Assembly (NCBI GenBank): GCA_016845145.1 | Contig: JAERTE010000123.1 | Location: forward strand, 1-64,000 | DNA: 64,000 nucleotides | Direction of reading: 5' to 3' | DNA from: Rhodospirillaceae bacterium | GTDB lineage: Bacteria; Pseudomonadota; Alphaproteobacteria; Rhodospirillales; Casp-alpha2 | Shown: positions 28,036-35,831 of the stretch, one piece after another | Position numbering within the stretch: position 1 is the stretch's first letter | How the letters are laid out: every line of letters starts with the position of its first letter | The notes under the pieces: model-generated | Databases searched by the model: none | The model's input: the letters and a program-made list of their open reading frames with translations, nothing else | What the model was told of the DNA's origin: nothing | Translations under genes and position numbers: made by a program

Positions 28036-28203
28036 ATGGCAATAATGCGGCTTCCCATCCATATCGTTTCTGTTCTTCTTTTGTGTGTTTTCACTGTTGC
28101 AGGCTGTGGCCAAACTTCCGTGGGAGATGCGCTGCACGCGGGCGGTAAGCTGGTTTACGACACCCTCAAGGCCGCACAGGAGAACAAAAACGCCGGTTAT
28201 TGA
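28036..28203 (+). CDS. 55-residue lipoprotein
   Basis: Begins at ATG 28036 (or ATG 28045) and ends at TGA 28201-28203. A short signal sequence (MAIMRLPIHIVSVLLLCVF) leads to a lipobox TVAGC, with the modified Cys followed by GQTSVGD. The mature peptide of about 31 residues ends AAQENKNAGY. Small entericidin-like or assembly-factor lipoproteins have this shape. It lies 12 bp behind the 81-residue gene. Confidence 0.65.
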   Translation: MAIMRLPIHIVSVLLLCVFTVAGCGQTSVGDALHAGGKLVYDTLKAAQENKNAGY

Positions 28204-28294
28204 CTTCGGTGCCGCTCTATCGGTTCGGACGTTTACCATTCCTCAATAAATTTCGCAGTATTCTGAACCTTCCGAAGAATTCGGGAGATAAAAA

Positions 28295-28444
28295 ATGTAT
28301 CAATCGCGAACCGATGAACGGTCCGGTACCCGGGAAATAATCGAAAGCCCATTGCTGTGGATGACAATTTTGATCTATGGCGTGGCGTTTTGTGCCTATC
28401 TATGGTCAGATTTTTTGCGCGTGTTTAGGTGGATAGGCCTTTAG
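28295..28444 (+). CDS. 49-residue membrane protein
   Basis: ATG 28295 behind GGGAG; stop at 28442-28444. The N-terminal 17 residues are polar (MYQSRTDERSGTREIIE). Then follows one hydrophobic helix rich in aromatics (LLWMTILIYGVAFCAYLW) and a short tail (SDFLRVFRWIGL). It lies 32 bp upstream of the aspartyl-protease-like gene and could be a partner of it. No family is recognised. Confidence 0.55.
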   Translation: MYQSRTDERSGTREIIESPLLWMTILIYGVAFCAYLWSDFLRVFRWIGL

Positions 28445-28476
28445 CCTCAGCGTCTGGCAAGAGATAATCCATCGCC

Positions 28477-29172
28477 ATGAAAGTTTCCGGACGATGGATC
28501 ACGTTTCTGATTTTTGCGCTGGCCGTAACTGGCTTGGTCATCTATCTCGCCGGGCGTTATCCGGAAATCCTGAGCAACCGTGATGGCCGTATTGGTCTGA
28601 CGCAGTCTCTTTTGTGGCTGGGGCTGATCGGCGCCAGCCTGTTTTTGCACCGACGCATGCGGCTCGGCCATGCCTTACGCTACGCCGCTATATGGGTGGC
28701 GCTAGGAGCCGGCTTGGTACTGGCCTACAGTTTTCGTCACGATGCCAAGCATCTCGTGGGACGCCTGACGGCTGAATTACTGCCGCACCAGGGCAGGATG
28801 ATCGGTGACAGCGTGGAAATTCGTGCTGGCGATCACGGTCATTTCGTTGTGGAGGCGATGGTGGACGGTGTTAATCTGCGGTTTCTGGTCGATACCGGAG
28901 CCAGTGACGTGGTGTTGTCACCCGATGATGCCAAACGGCTGGGGTACAAGCTGGACGAATTGACGTTCTCAAAGTTGTACAATACAGCCAACGGTGTCGT
29001 GCGCGGCGCTCCCGTAAGGCTCGGGCGGATGGCTATAGGGCCGATCGTCATTGAAAACGTGCGTGCGTCGGTGAACGGCGCAGCCATGGGACGTTCGTTA
29101 TTGGGAATGAGTTTTCTGAATCGCTTATCGGGCTACGAGGTTCGGGACGACAGGATGATCTTGCGGCCTTAA
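28477..29172 (+). CDS. Membrane-anchored retropepsin-like aspartic protease (clan AA)
   Basis: A 231-residue protein. There are three hydrophobic segments in the first 85 residues (about 9-27, 44-57 and 68-85), and then a single-lobed retropepsin domain from about 105 with active site FLVDTGASDVVLS (D139-T-G-A-S) and the flap/C-terminal pattern LLGMSFLNRLSGYEV. This matches the TIGR02281-type periplasmic proteases of alphaproteobacteria, which act as dimers. Substrates are unknown. Confidence 0.88.
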   Translation: MKVSGRWITFLIFALAVTGLVIYLAGRYPEILSNRDGRIGLTQSLLWLGLIGASLFLHRRMRLGHALRYAAIWVALGAGLVLAYSFRHDAKHLVGRLTAELLPHQGRMIGDSVEIRAGDHGHFVVEAMVDGVNLRFLVDTGASDVVLSPDDAKRLGYKLDELTFSKLYNTANGVVRGAPVRLGRMAIGPIVIENVRASVNGAAMGRSLLGMSFLNRLSGYEVRDDRMILRP

Positions 29173-29192
29173 CTGCGTTCTAATCTGGGGCC

Positions 29193-29411
29193 CTAATGCA
29201 CAACCGCGTCCGACGGGCGGCTTTCCGACAGCAGATTCTCCGCCGCTTGGGCAACGCGAATCCAACGCTGACATCCTTGCCCGTCGCCTCGGGCTTTCAA
29301 TTGATCTGCGCGGATAAAGGCACCAGCAACAGCCATTTCGCCATAGGTTTCGACCAAAAGGCCGGCGGTGCGTAGAATGTCAGCCTGCAAGATATATGGC
29401 TGCGTGCCCAT
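29193..29411 (-). CDS. Small protein co-transcribed with fliN
   Basis: A 72-residue helical protein from ATG 29411 (MGTQPYILQADILRTAG), 7 bp after the fliN stop on the same strand. It has no signal peptide or membrane helix. The repeated pattern AxGAFIRADQLKARGD, then a Trp-containing helix, is not a family I can name. Its position suggests a flagellar or motor-associated accessory role, which is inference only. Confidence 0.6.
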   Translation of the reverse strand: MGTQPYILQADILRTAGLLVETYGEMAVAGAFIRADQLKARGDGQGCQRWIRVAQAAENLLSESRPSDAVVH

Positions 29412-29418
29412 GTTTGTC

Positions 29419-29721
29419 CTACCTGATAACGGTTTCCGCCATCTTGATGATTTCGTTGATGTTGACGCCGAGGCGATCTTCAATCACCACCACTTCGCCG
29501 GTTGCGACGGCTCGGTTATTGGCATGAATTTCGATGTCTTCACCCACGCCGCGGTTCAGTTCCACAACGGCACCACGGCCCAGCTTGAGGATCTGGCTGA
29601 TCGGCATTTTCGCGGTACCAAGAACCGCGGTGATCTCGATTTCCACATCGAGCACGGCTTCCAATTCGGTATCCAACCCGAGAGATTCGCCGACTGTATC
29701 TGGCGCAGACGCGTCCGCCAT
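29419..29721 (-). CDS. fliN: Flagellar motor switch protein FliN
   Basis: A 100-residue protein whose C-terminal SpoA/FliN domain is intact (VLDVEIEITAVLGTAKMPISQ, LGRGAVVELNRGVGEDIEI, ANNRAVATGEVVVIEDRLGVNI). It forms the C-ring with FliG and FliM, which sets rotation sense. It is separated from other flagellar genes: its neighbours are a 72-residue unknown downstream and chaC upstream. A full CtrA-type site lies 48 bp ahead of the start. Confidence 0.92.
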   Translation of the reverse strand: MADASAPDTVGESLGLDTELEAVLDVEIEITAVLGTAKMPISQILKLGRGAVVELNRGVGEDIEIHANNRAVATGEVVVIEDRLGVNINEIIKMAETVIR

Positions 29722-29768
29722 TCGTTCAAACCTTTCTCAACCAATAACCCAGTATCAGGGACCGCCGG

Positions 29769-29784
29769 TTAAATGGCAGTTAAC
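29769..29784. promoter_or_regulatory. CtrA-type full site (TTAA-N7-TTAAC)
   Basis: TTAAATGGCAGTTAAC matches the CtrA consensus TTAA-N7-TTAAC. It lies in the 104-bp gap upstream of fliN, a typical target of this alphaproteobacterial cell-cycle and motility regulator. Confidence 0.65.
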
Positions 29785-29825
29785 ACATGACCAGTCTATC
29801 ATGTTCGGGCTGGTGGCGTTGTTTT

Positions 29826-30374
29826 TCAATTTCCGGACGCCGTGGCCGGTTGCTTTTGGACAACGCGTTCGAGCAGTTCATGCAAGTGTTCATCAGGGAA
29901 TCCGTGCGATTCCATCTCCTCGATCAGTTTGACCGCATAGTCACGATTGCTACCCGCCTTGCCGACGGCACGGTTGATCAAATGCGCCGAATCGGCACCG
30001 CTGAGGGGGCCTGCAAACTGCGGGTGATCGGTATCGGCAACGTAGGAGTGGGCAATGACACGCGAGCTGTCATCCAGCGATACTGGCAATTGCACCGGCG
30101 TATAGGCGTAGCCGATAAGCTCGCGTTCGTCCAAGTAGTCGACGACGCCTTGCCAGGCTGAAGCTGCAACACGAAATGCGACACCTCGGCACTGCCCGCC
30201 GCGATCAAGGCCCAGTACGAGACCCGGCTGTTCGGGGGTGCCACGGTGATGGCGCGAATAGATGCAAAACGCGCGATGGTAGCCCTCCAACGTTGCCGGG
30301 TGGCGCTCGACATAAGGAAACCCCGGATTCCACATCAATGATCCGTAACCGAAAACCCATTCCGGCGCTGTCAT
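29826..30374 (-). CDS. chaC: ChaC-family gamma-glutamylcyclotransferase
   Basis: A 182-residue enzyme that splits glutathione into 5-oxoproline and Cys-Gly. The substrate-binding motif YGSL (Y10-G11-S12-L13 in VFGYGSLMWNP) and the catalytic Glu region DYLDERELIGY (E83/E85) are present. It is the last gene of a three-gene unit; its start overlaps the stop of the SNase-like gene by 4 bp. With the DsbA-like isomerase two genes upstream, the unit suggests glutathione-linked metabolism. Confidence 0.9.
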   Translation of the reverse strand: MTAPEWVFGYGSLMWNPGFPYVERHPATLEGYHRAFCIYSRHHRGTPEQPGLVLGLDRGGQCRGVAFRVAASAWQGVVDYLDERELIGYAYTPVQLPVSLDDSSRVIAHSYVADTDHPQFAGPLSGADSAHLINRAVGKAGSNRDYAVKLIEEMESHGFPDEHLHELLERVVQKQPATASGN

Positions 30375-30838
30375 TGTTTAGCGCGCCATTGCCACGGAAG
30401 ATCGAATGTGCCGCGCCAGATACCGCGTTTGGCGGCTGCGGCCTTTTTCTGGGTTGGTAGGTATCCTGCGGGATCATCCGGCGTCGCCACGGCCCAGCCG
30501 GTATGCACCATATTGCGGCCCACATCGAAACCTTCCGCCTTGCATGTTGCGACCCATGCGCCATCTTCGGCAACGCCACGTTTACGGCAACTGATGCTCA
30601 CCGGCGCAATGAGATCGAGAAGGCCGGTGCGCGATATGTTACCGCAATCGATGGTCTTGTTGGGCCATTGGCAGGGCTGGCCCAGCTCCGGCGCATCCAG
30701 TCCGAAGAGATGCATACGTTGGCCGTCGACGATCAATGTATCGCCCGAGAGCACGTGCGCTTTGCCGCTTACAGTATTGTCAGCGCTGAGGGCGAGGCTC
30801 GGTATCAAAGCAACGAACAAAAACAAGACACGAATCAT
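30371..30838 (-). CDS. Secreted thermonuclease (SNase)-fold protein
   Basis: A 155-residue protein with a signal peptide (MIRVLFLFVALIPSLALSA) and an SNase OB-fold: GDTLIVDGQRMHLFGLDAPE. The acidic calcium-site residues of the DAPE motif are kept, but the position of nuclease Arg35 (R-x-x-x-x-D-x-P-E) is His. Four cysteines may form disulfides. It is therefore either a weakened nuclease or a binding protein. It overlaps both neighbours by 4 bp. Confidence 0.82.
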   Translation of the reverse strand: MIRVLFLFVALIPSLALSADNTVSGKAHVLSGDTLIVDGQRMHLFGLDAPELGQPCQWPNKTIDCGNISRTGLLDLIAPVSISCRKRGVAEDGAWVATCKAEGFDVGRNMVHTGWAVATPDDPAGYLPTQKKAAAAKRGIWRGTFDLPWQWRAKQ

Positions 30839-31434
30839 GCCGCGGCCAATGCTCGATCAACGAATTCCAGCCGGTCCTGGCCCCAAAACAACTGTTCGCC
30901 GATAACGTAGGCGGGCGCGCCGAACACGCCGGCGGCCAACGCCTCTTCGGAGTTTTTATCCCATTGATCTTTCACGGCGTCGTCTCCGGCAGCTTTCAAC
31001 AAAGCCTCGCCATCAAAGCCGCGCTCACCGGCAATGGCGATCATTGTATCGGGGTCCGCAATGTTGCGTTCCTCGGCCCAAACAGCGCTCAGGAATCCAT
31101 TGACCAAAGGCGCGCAATCAAGGCCTTGGTTCTTGGCGGCGATGACCATGCCCGCCGCCGGCCATTCGTTGGCCGGGAAGAAGGCCGGTTCGAAATTGAT
31201 CGCCACGCCTAAGTGGTCGCGCCAGCGCGCCAGTTCCTGCATGCGGTAGGCGCGCCGCGCGGGCGCGCGTTTGCCAAGCGGTAGGCCACCGGTCTCGGGA
31301 AAGACACGGCCCAGGTTCATTGGCTTGATATTGATTTCGGCGCCGTGCTTGGCGGCAATTTCGGTGAGCCGCGAATCGCCCAGATAGGTCCAGGGAGAAA
31401 TCAGGCAGACGTAGTAATCGATCTGTTGGGTCAT
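30835..31434 (-). CDS. DsbA-like 2-hydroxychromene-2-carboxylate isomerase family protein
   Basis: A 199-residue kappa-class GST/DsbA-fold protein from ATG 31434 (MTQQIDYYVCLISPW), with CGGAG 8 nt upstream. The glutathione-site Ser lies in ISPWTYLG; the C-terminal VFGAPAYVIGEQLFWGQDRL is the family hallmark. The best-known member isomerises 2-hydroxychromene-2-carboxylate in naphthalene breakdown using glutathione; the true substrate here is unknown. It is first in the operon with the SNase-like and ChaC genes. Confidence 0.88.
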   Translation of the reverse strand: MTQQIDYYVCLISPWTYLGDSRLTEIAAKHGAEINIKPMNLGRVFPETGGLPLGKRAPARRAYRMQELARWRDHLGVAINFEPAFFPANEWPAAGMVIAAKNQGLDCAPLVNGFLSAVWAEERNIADPDTMIAIAGERGFDGEALLKAAGDDAVKDQWDKNSEEALAAGVFGAPAYVIGEQLFWGQDRLEFVDRALAAA

Positions 31435-31697
31435 TAACAATACTCCGAATTCTCAAGACTATCGGCGCCGGCGAAGTGAAAGGTCAATGGAAATACAAAA
31501 AAATCTCGAAAAATTGAAAAAGCCGATTGACGTGCAAAAAACCTTTGTTAACAATTCCGTCTTATAACAGACCCTAGCCCATGCCGCATCGAAGCGATTT
31601 GAATGTGGCGCCAACAGCAAAAATAAGGGGCCTGGTTTCTGGGGGAGCTTGGTTTTTTATCGGTCTTCGGACCGGACATGGGATAAGGGTCACGACA

Positions 31698-31934
31698 ATG
31701 CTGCATCGACCGCTTGACGGCGAGTTCGTTTACGAAGTCTCCATCTACAATAAGGACGTTCGATCTTTGGTGAAGGAAAACCAGAGCCACAACGTCTATG
31801 ATGATCACTGGGCCGATTGCCAATTACATGACGTTGTCGCGCACGATGAGACCGAGGCGCGCCGCATGGTCGGCGAGCGCTATCCGGCCGGCGACGGGTT
31901 TGTGATCGAAACGGTCAAGCAGACCTCAGTCTGA
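31698..31934 (+). CDS. Small protein of unknown function
   Basis: A 78-residue protein from ATG 31698 (MLHRPLDGEFVYEVSIY), with AAGGG upstream; an extension to 31581 lacks conserved character. It is rich in His, Asp and aromatics (HNVYDDHWADCQLHDVVAHDETEARRM) and ends in a strand. It is probably a small alpha/beta cytosolic protein, perhaps metal-binding. It is followed by a convergent hairpin. Confidence 0.6.
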   Translation: MLHRPLDGEFVYEVSIYNKDVRSLVKENQSHNVYDDHWADCQLHDVVAHDETEARRMVGERYPAGDGFVIETVKQTSV

Positions 31935-31951
31935 ATTCTGCAAACGCAAGA

Positions 31952-31983
31952 AACGCCGCCCATCCCGAGGGGTGGACGGCGTT
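31952..31983. terminator. Convergent hairpin, probable bidirectional terminator
   Basis: AACGCCGCCCATCCC (31952-31966) pairs with GGGGTGGACGGCGTT (31969-31983), with one mismatch and one wobble. It lies between the 78-residue gene and the convergent cytochrome c gene. T-rich DNA follows only on the left-reading side, and weakly. Confidence 0.6.
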
Positions 31984-31998
31984 CGCAAGGGCGTCGGA

Positions 31999-32376
31999 TT
32001 AGCCGCCGTTCTTTTTCAAATACGCGATCACGTTGGCGCGCTGTTTGTCTTTCTTCAAACCGGCGAAAGCCATCTTGGTTTTTTTCATCATCTTCTTCGG
32101 CTTTTTCAAAAATTTGTCGAGCGTCGCTTCATCCCAGGTGATGCCTGATTTCTTCATCGCCTTGGAATACTTGAATCCCTTCACCATTGCGGCCTTGCGG
32201 CCGACTACGCCATGGAGATTAGGACCGACTTTGTTTTTGCCGCCTTGCTTGATCGTGTGGCAGGCCTTGCACTTGGCAAACACCTTTTTGCCCTTGGCGG
32301 CATCACCGGCGAGGGCGGCTTGTGAGAATGCCATGGCTGCGACGAAACCTAGCGCGACAATTCCGAAACGCTTCAT
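31999..32376 (-). CDS. Class I cytochrome c (c2/mitochondrial-like)
   Basis: A 125-residue precursor with a signal peptide ([19 protein letters not shown], cleavage after ALA). The heme site is CKACH, and the distal Met is in [11 protein letters not shown]. The mature protein of about 102 residues is very lysine-rich, especially before and after the Met ligand, as expected for docking to an acidic oxidase or reaction-centre partner. It acts as a periplasmic electron shuttle between the bc1 complex and oxidases. Confidence 0.94.
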   Translation of the reverse strand: MKRFGIVALGFVAAMAFSQAALAGDAAKGKKVFAKCKACHTIKQGGKNKVGPNLHGVVGRKAAMVKGFKYSKAMKKSGITWDEATLDKFLKKPKKMMKKTKMAFAGLKKDKQRANVIAYLKKNGG

Positions 32377-32561
32377 GTGTTAAACTCCTAAATATTGTTC
32401 GTGGCGTCATTGCCCATAGGTGGAAGCCCCCGCGAAAAAGTTCAGATTTTTTTTCCACCCCGCTGCCCCTAGTATGAAGCGATGAAGTGAACCCGCGCGG
32501 CAGTACGGTTACTTAACCTTGAAATCAACCGCCATTGCCGCGGTGATCGGAGATAAAGAAC

Positions 32562-32948
32562 GTGTATCGTCACGGGATATTTTTTGGCATAGCCATGGCG
32601 TTAGCTGCAATCGCGGCCAAGCCGGCGCAGGCATTTTGCGTTGGCAATGCCAGCAAAGTGAAAATCCATGCGCAATCTTTAAGCGCTTCCGGGTTCGAAG
32701 GGGATATCGCGCCGAACGGGCATCTGTGTTGCAAGGGAAAGAACTGCGTCAGAAAAAAGAACAAGCGTGCGCGGGTTCTGGTGGTTACCGGTTACGTGCC
32801 GGTGACAAAGAAGAAAGGCCGACCCGGATGGAAAGCGGAATGCCGAGCCAAAGTGAAGATGGATGAATGGGTCGAGGTCAAAGGATCGCTGAAGACGATT
32901 TCTTGCAAGACCAAAAAACCGATACCCAAGGGTTGGCGTAAAAAGTAG
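32562..32948 (+). CDS. Secreted basic, cysteine-containing protein of unknown function
   Basis: A 128-residue precursor starting at GTG 32562 behind CGGAGATAAAG. The signal peptide runs to PAQA-F. The mature part is strongly basic (KKKGRPGWK, KTKKPIPKGWRKK) and has six cysteines (FCVG, LCCKGKNC, AECRAK, ISCKTK), so a disulfide-stabilised fold is likely. It may bind polyanions, but no family is recognised. It is divergent from cytochrome c and 35 bp upstream of an ECF sigma gene. Confidence 0.65.
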   Translation: MYRHGIFFGIAMALAAIAAKPAQAFCVGNASKVKIHAQSLSASGFEGDIAPNGHLCCKGKNCVRKKNKRARVLVVTGYVPVTKKKGRPGWKAECRAKVKMDEWVEVKGSLKTISCKTKKPIPKGWRKK

Positions 32949-32983
32949 GCAAACCGCACGTAGAAAATGATCGTGGGGAAAGG

Positions 32984-33604
32984 ATGACGCAGCAACGTGC
33001 GGCAGCCCTCGCCGCCAATTACCGTCAGGATGATCCGGATGCCTGGGATGTCGCTCAGGCGGTTGCCGGCGATGCGCGCGCCTTCGCGGCATTGGTTGAG
33101 CGGCTTGAGGTTCGGGTGTACCGATTCATCTTGCGTCAGGTCTCGGCCGTTACCGAAGCGGAGGACCTGACCCAGGATACATTCCTGGAAGTCTACAAGA
33201 ATCTACATCGTTTCCAAGGGGCTTCGAAATTTTCCACCTGGGTCATGGGGATCGCGCTCAACATTTCGCGGAACTATCGCACCCGCGCGCCGGAACGCCG
33301 CTATCAGTTCCAATCCGATGAAGTGCTTGAGCGCCAAAGCGCCGCTGGCCCGACGCCACATGCCCAAGCCCAGATCAACGAAGCGGCCGAGGCCGTACAG
33401 CGAGGGCTTGATGATCTGCCTGACGATCTGCGCGAAGCTCTTGTTTTGGTATCGCTTGAAGGCATGAGCTACGAGCAGGCAGCCGAGGTGTCGGGGATTC
33501 CCGTTGGCACGGCGAAGAACAGGGTGTTCCGTGCGCGGCGAATGCTGCGTGATATTCTGCGCAGTCAGGGGCGCGATGATTTTCTCCATCCCGAGACACC
33601 GTAA
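32984..33604 (+). CDS. ECF-type RNA polymerase sigma factor
   Basis: A 206-residue sigma factor. Region 2 contains YRFILRQVSAVTEAEDLTQDTFLEVYKNLHRF and STWVMGIALN; region 4 contains LPDDLREALVLVSLEGMSYEQAAEV and IPVGTAKNRVFRARRML. The intervening linker is about 45 residues. The next gene encodes a membrane anti-sigma-like protein, so the pair probably forms a stress-responsive switch. AGGATG with GGGGAAAGG lies close upstream of the start. Confidence 0.92.
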   Translation: MTQQRAAALAANYRQDDPDAWDVAQAVAGDARAFAALVERLEVRVYRFILRQVSAVTEAEDLTQDTFLEVYKNLHRFQGASKFSTWVMGIALNISRNYRTRAPERRYQFQSDEVLERQSAAGPTPHAQAQINEAAEAVQRGLDDLPDDLREALVLVSLEGMSYEQAAEVSGIPVGTAKNRVFRARRMLRDILRSQGRDDFLHPETP

Positions 33605-33659
33605 AACTTGAAACTTTTTCACGGCATTCGGTTACCAATGAAAAACAGATCAATCGGCG

Positions 33660-33694
33660 TTGAGGCTAGGCAACATGTTGAGGCCAGGCAACAT
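33660..33694 (+). repeat. Tandem 18-bp repeat in the anti-sigma leader
   Basis: TTGAGGCTAGGCAACATG (33660-33677) is followed directly by TTGAGGCCAGGCAACAT (33678-33694), one substitution apart, and then by a further TTGAGGG that includes the ribosome-binding site of the next gene. It may be slippage or a repeated regulatory element. Confidence 0.7.
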
Positions 33695-33705
33695 TGAGGG
33701 ACATC

Positions 33706-34482
33706 ATGAGTGAACGCGAACGTATCGACGAAATGTTGAGCCGCGGCCTGGATGCCGATCTGGATCGTGATGAAATGCGCGAACTGTATCGTCTCGCCGG
33801 ACAGGACCCGCGCGTGCCGCAAGAAATGGGCGATCTGGCTGCGTTGGAAGATGAACTTGCGGCGATTCACCAGATCACGGCTGCGGCAACGCCCGCACTT
33901 GGCTTGGCGGAGACCGTCCGTGCGACGATTGGCGAGACCGAAGCCGCACCAAAGCCCGGGGTTCTGGTGCGGGTCTGGGAGTGGATTGTCTCGCCCAAAG
34001 GGATTGCCGTGCAGCCACTATCGTTTGTGACCGGTGTTGCCATCGCGGTATTGGGGCTTGGTACCGTGACGCCGGTGCTGACCAAGTCCATCACCGATCA
34101 GGTTTCCTATGAGCCACCGCGGCTTAGCCTTATCGACCTGCAATTCGATGACGCCAAGCCGCGCGTCGATTGGACCTATCAGTTCATCGTGCCGCCTGGC
34201 CAGGAAGCACGATTGCTGATCGATCACGGCGGTAAAAGCGCGGTGAAGTTCCAATTTGAAGCGGACGAGCCGGTGGATTTGGCATTGATGCACCATGCGC
34301 CCGGCAATCGCCGAGACACCGTGCAGGGTTTCACGGTGCATGGCATCGGCTATGCATCGCTCCGAAATCCGAAGCCGGGTGATACTGTCACCGTGAGAAA
34401 TGGCGGTGGCGTGCCGGTGCTCGTCTATGCATTCAGCCCGCGCTCGGGCAATTCCAGTGTCAGCCAGGGACAGGCGCTCTAA
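33706..34482 (+). CDS. Membrane anti-sigma-factor-like protein
   Basis: A 258-residue protein from ATG 33706 (MSERERIDEMLSRG) behind GAGGG. The N-terminal 90 residues are helical and acidic like sigma-binding domains, but have no zinc motif. One membrane segment (SFVTGVAIAVLGLGTVTPV) follows near residue 110, and then a beta-rich periplasmic part of about 130 residues ending in a Gly/Ser tail. It follows the ECF gene after about 100 bp. The anti-sigma role is inferred from context and layout. Confidence 0.72.
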   Translation: MSERERIDEMLSRGLDADLDRDEMRELYRLAGQDPRVPQEMGDLAALEDELAAIHQITAAATPALGLAETVRATIGETEAAPKPGVLVRVWEWIVSPKGIAVQPLSFVTGVAIAVLGLGTVTPVLTKSITDQVSYEPPRLSLIDLQFDDAKPRVDWTYQFIVPPGQEARLLIDHGGKSAVKFQFEADEPVDLALMHHAPGNRRDTVQGFTVHGIGYASLRNPKPGDTVTVRNGGGVPVLVYAFSPRSGNSSVSQGQAL

Positions 34483-35222
34483 GTCTCGGCGCCGCCGTTT
34501 ACCTGGAGTATTTGCCCATTGACGAACGCGCCGCCGTCACCGGCAAGCATACTGACAACGGCCGCGACTTCTTCGGGCGTGCCGACCCGGCCCAGCGGTA
34601 CGCGCGCCGCCATATCGTTGATGTGCGCGGCGGTCGCGGGATCATCGCGTTCGCCGGCGATCGGTCCCGGCGAGACGATGTTCGTCGTGATGCCCTTGGC
34701 GCCGAACTCTTTTGCCAGCGACTTGGTCAGGCCCCACGCGCCGTGCTTAGCGACGCTGACCGGCGCACGGCCATTGTAGCCGTGGATGGCGTTCATGCCG
34801 GCGAAATTGATGATCCGGCCCCAGCCCCGCTCGACCATGCCCGGCAGCGCAGCACGGGCCAGCCGGATAGCGGCGTACATCCCGATTGACAGCACTCGTT
34901 CCCATTCATCTTCATCGATCTCTAGAAATGGGGCGGAGGGTCGGATGGCGGCATTATTGACCAGTACATCGATGCCGCCGAACTTATCCAAAGCCTCGCT
35001 GGCAATTGCCGCACAGCCGGCTTTGTCGCCAACGTCGCCCATGGCGACCAGGCACTCGGCACCTTGCGCCGCAACTGCTGCGGCGGTTTCATCGCAAGCG
35101 CTCCGGTTGCTTGAGCCGTTGACGACGATGTTAAAGCCGTCCCGGGCGAGGGCGACGGCGCAAGCGCGCCCGATGTTGCGGCCCGACCCGGTGATCAAGG
35201 CGGTGCGTTGGTGCTCTGTCAT
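34479..35222 (-). CDS. SDR-family protein with degenerate active site
   Basis: A 247-residue Rossmann protein with an intact cofactor motif (TGSGRNIGRA, NNAA) and FabG-like ending (GGAFVNGQILQVNGG). Of the Asn-Ser-Tyr-Lys tetrad only Lys159 remains: the Tyr position is Val155 (PVSVAK), the Ser position is Gly142 (INFAGMNAIHG), and the Asn position is Gly or Ile. It is therefore probably not a classical dehydrogenase; a divergent reductase or cofactor-binding protein is possible. It overlaps the anti-sigma gene by 4 bp convergently. Confidence 0.85.
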   Translation of the reverse strand: MTEHQRTALITGSGRNIGRACAVALARDGFNIVVNGSSNRSACDETAAAVAAQGAECLVAMGDVGDKAGCAAIASEALDKFGGIDVLVNNAAIRPSAPFLEIDEDEWERVLSIGMYAAIRLARAALPGMVERGWGRIINFAGMNAIHGYNGRAPVSVAKHGAWGLTKSLAKEFGAKGITTNIVSPGPIAGERDDPATAAHINDMAARVPLGRVGTPEEVAAVVSMLAGDGGAFVNGQILQVNGGAET

Positions 35223-35346
35223 TGTCGTCTCCCATTCCTAAAGCGCCGAAAGAGTGCAGGCGGCAGGCTACAGGGTCAAGAGGGCTTGCGTCTCTGATGG
35301 GTGTCGCCCACCATGCCACTGAATAATGGGCTGAGGAGGGGATTTG

Positions 35347-35751
35347 GTGTCTGACCGTGAGACTGTCGAGCGCGAGGGGCGCGAACTATTGGCAACATTT
35401 ATGTCTGCGTTAAACGCCCACGACCCGGCGGCTATGGATGCGTGCCTGCATTTTCCACACATGCGCGTCGGCGATGGACGCGTCGATGTTTACGAGGCGC
35501 CAGGAGAAAATCCACCAGGCCAAGATCCCATGGATATGTTCGAGCGCCTGAAACGTGAGGACGGTTGGCACTCCAGCAGTTGGGACGATATCCGTCTCGT
35601 GCAGTGGGGGCCGTCGAAAACCCATTTCGCCCTCGATTTTACACGCTACCGTGAAGACGGCAGCGTCATCGGTGTGTGGCAAACGCTGTGCATCCTGACC
35701 AAAAAGGATGGAAAATGGGGCATGCAGGCGCGTTCCAGCTATGGCCCGTAA
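35347..35751 (+). CDS. NTF2-like (SnoaL-type) domain protein
   Basis: A 134-residue protein from GTG 35347 behind AGGAGGGG. The cone-shaped alpha+beta fold is suggested by the long first helix (VEREGRELLATFMSALNAHDPAAMDACLHFPH) and C-terminal strands (THFALDFTRYREDGSVIGVWQTLCILTKKDGKWGMQARSSYG). Such folds serve as small-molecule isomerases or ligand binders; no catalytic pair can be assigned. It is divergent from the SDR-like gene. Confidence 0.75.
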   Translation: MSDRETVEREGRELLATFMSALNAHDPAAMDACLHFPHMRVGDGRVDVYEAPGENPPGQDPMDMFERLKREDGWHSSSWDDIRLVQWGPSKTHFALDFTRYREDGSVIGVWQTLCILTKKDGKWGMQARSSYGP

Positions 35752-35831
35752 ATCGGCTGATATGGACGGCAATGTGGCGGCCACAGGTGAATAGCTTTAT
35801 ATTGGTTGATAAAAATTAAGGGAACCCGGCA

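Noticed and set aside
31487..31567. 26-codon lysine-rich frame upstream of 31698 as a leader peptide
   Set aside because: A weak AAAGG precedes it, but composition follows the AT-rich DNA and no regulatory hairpin follows.
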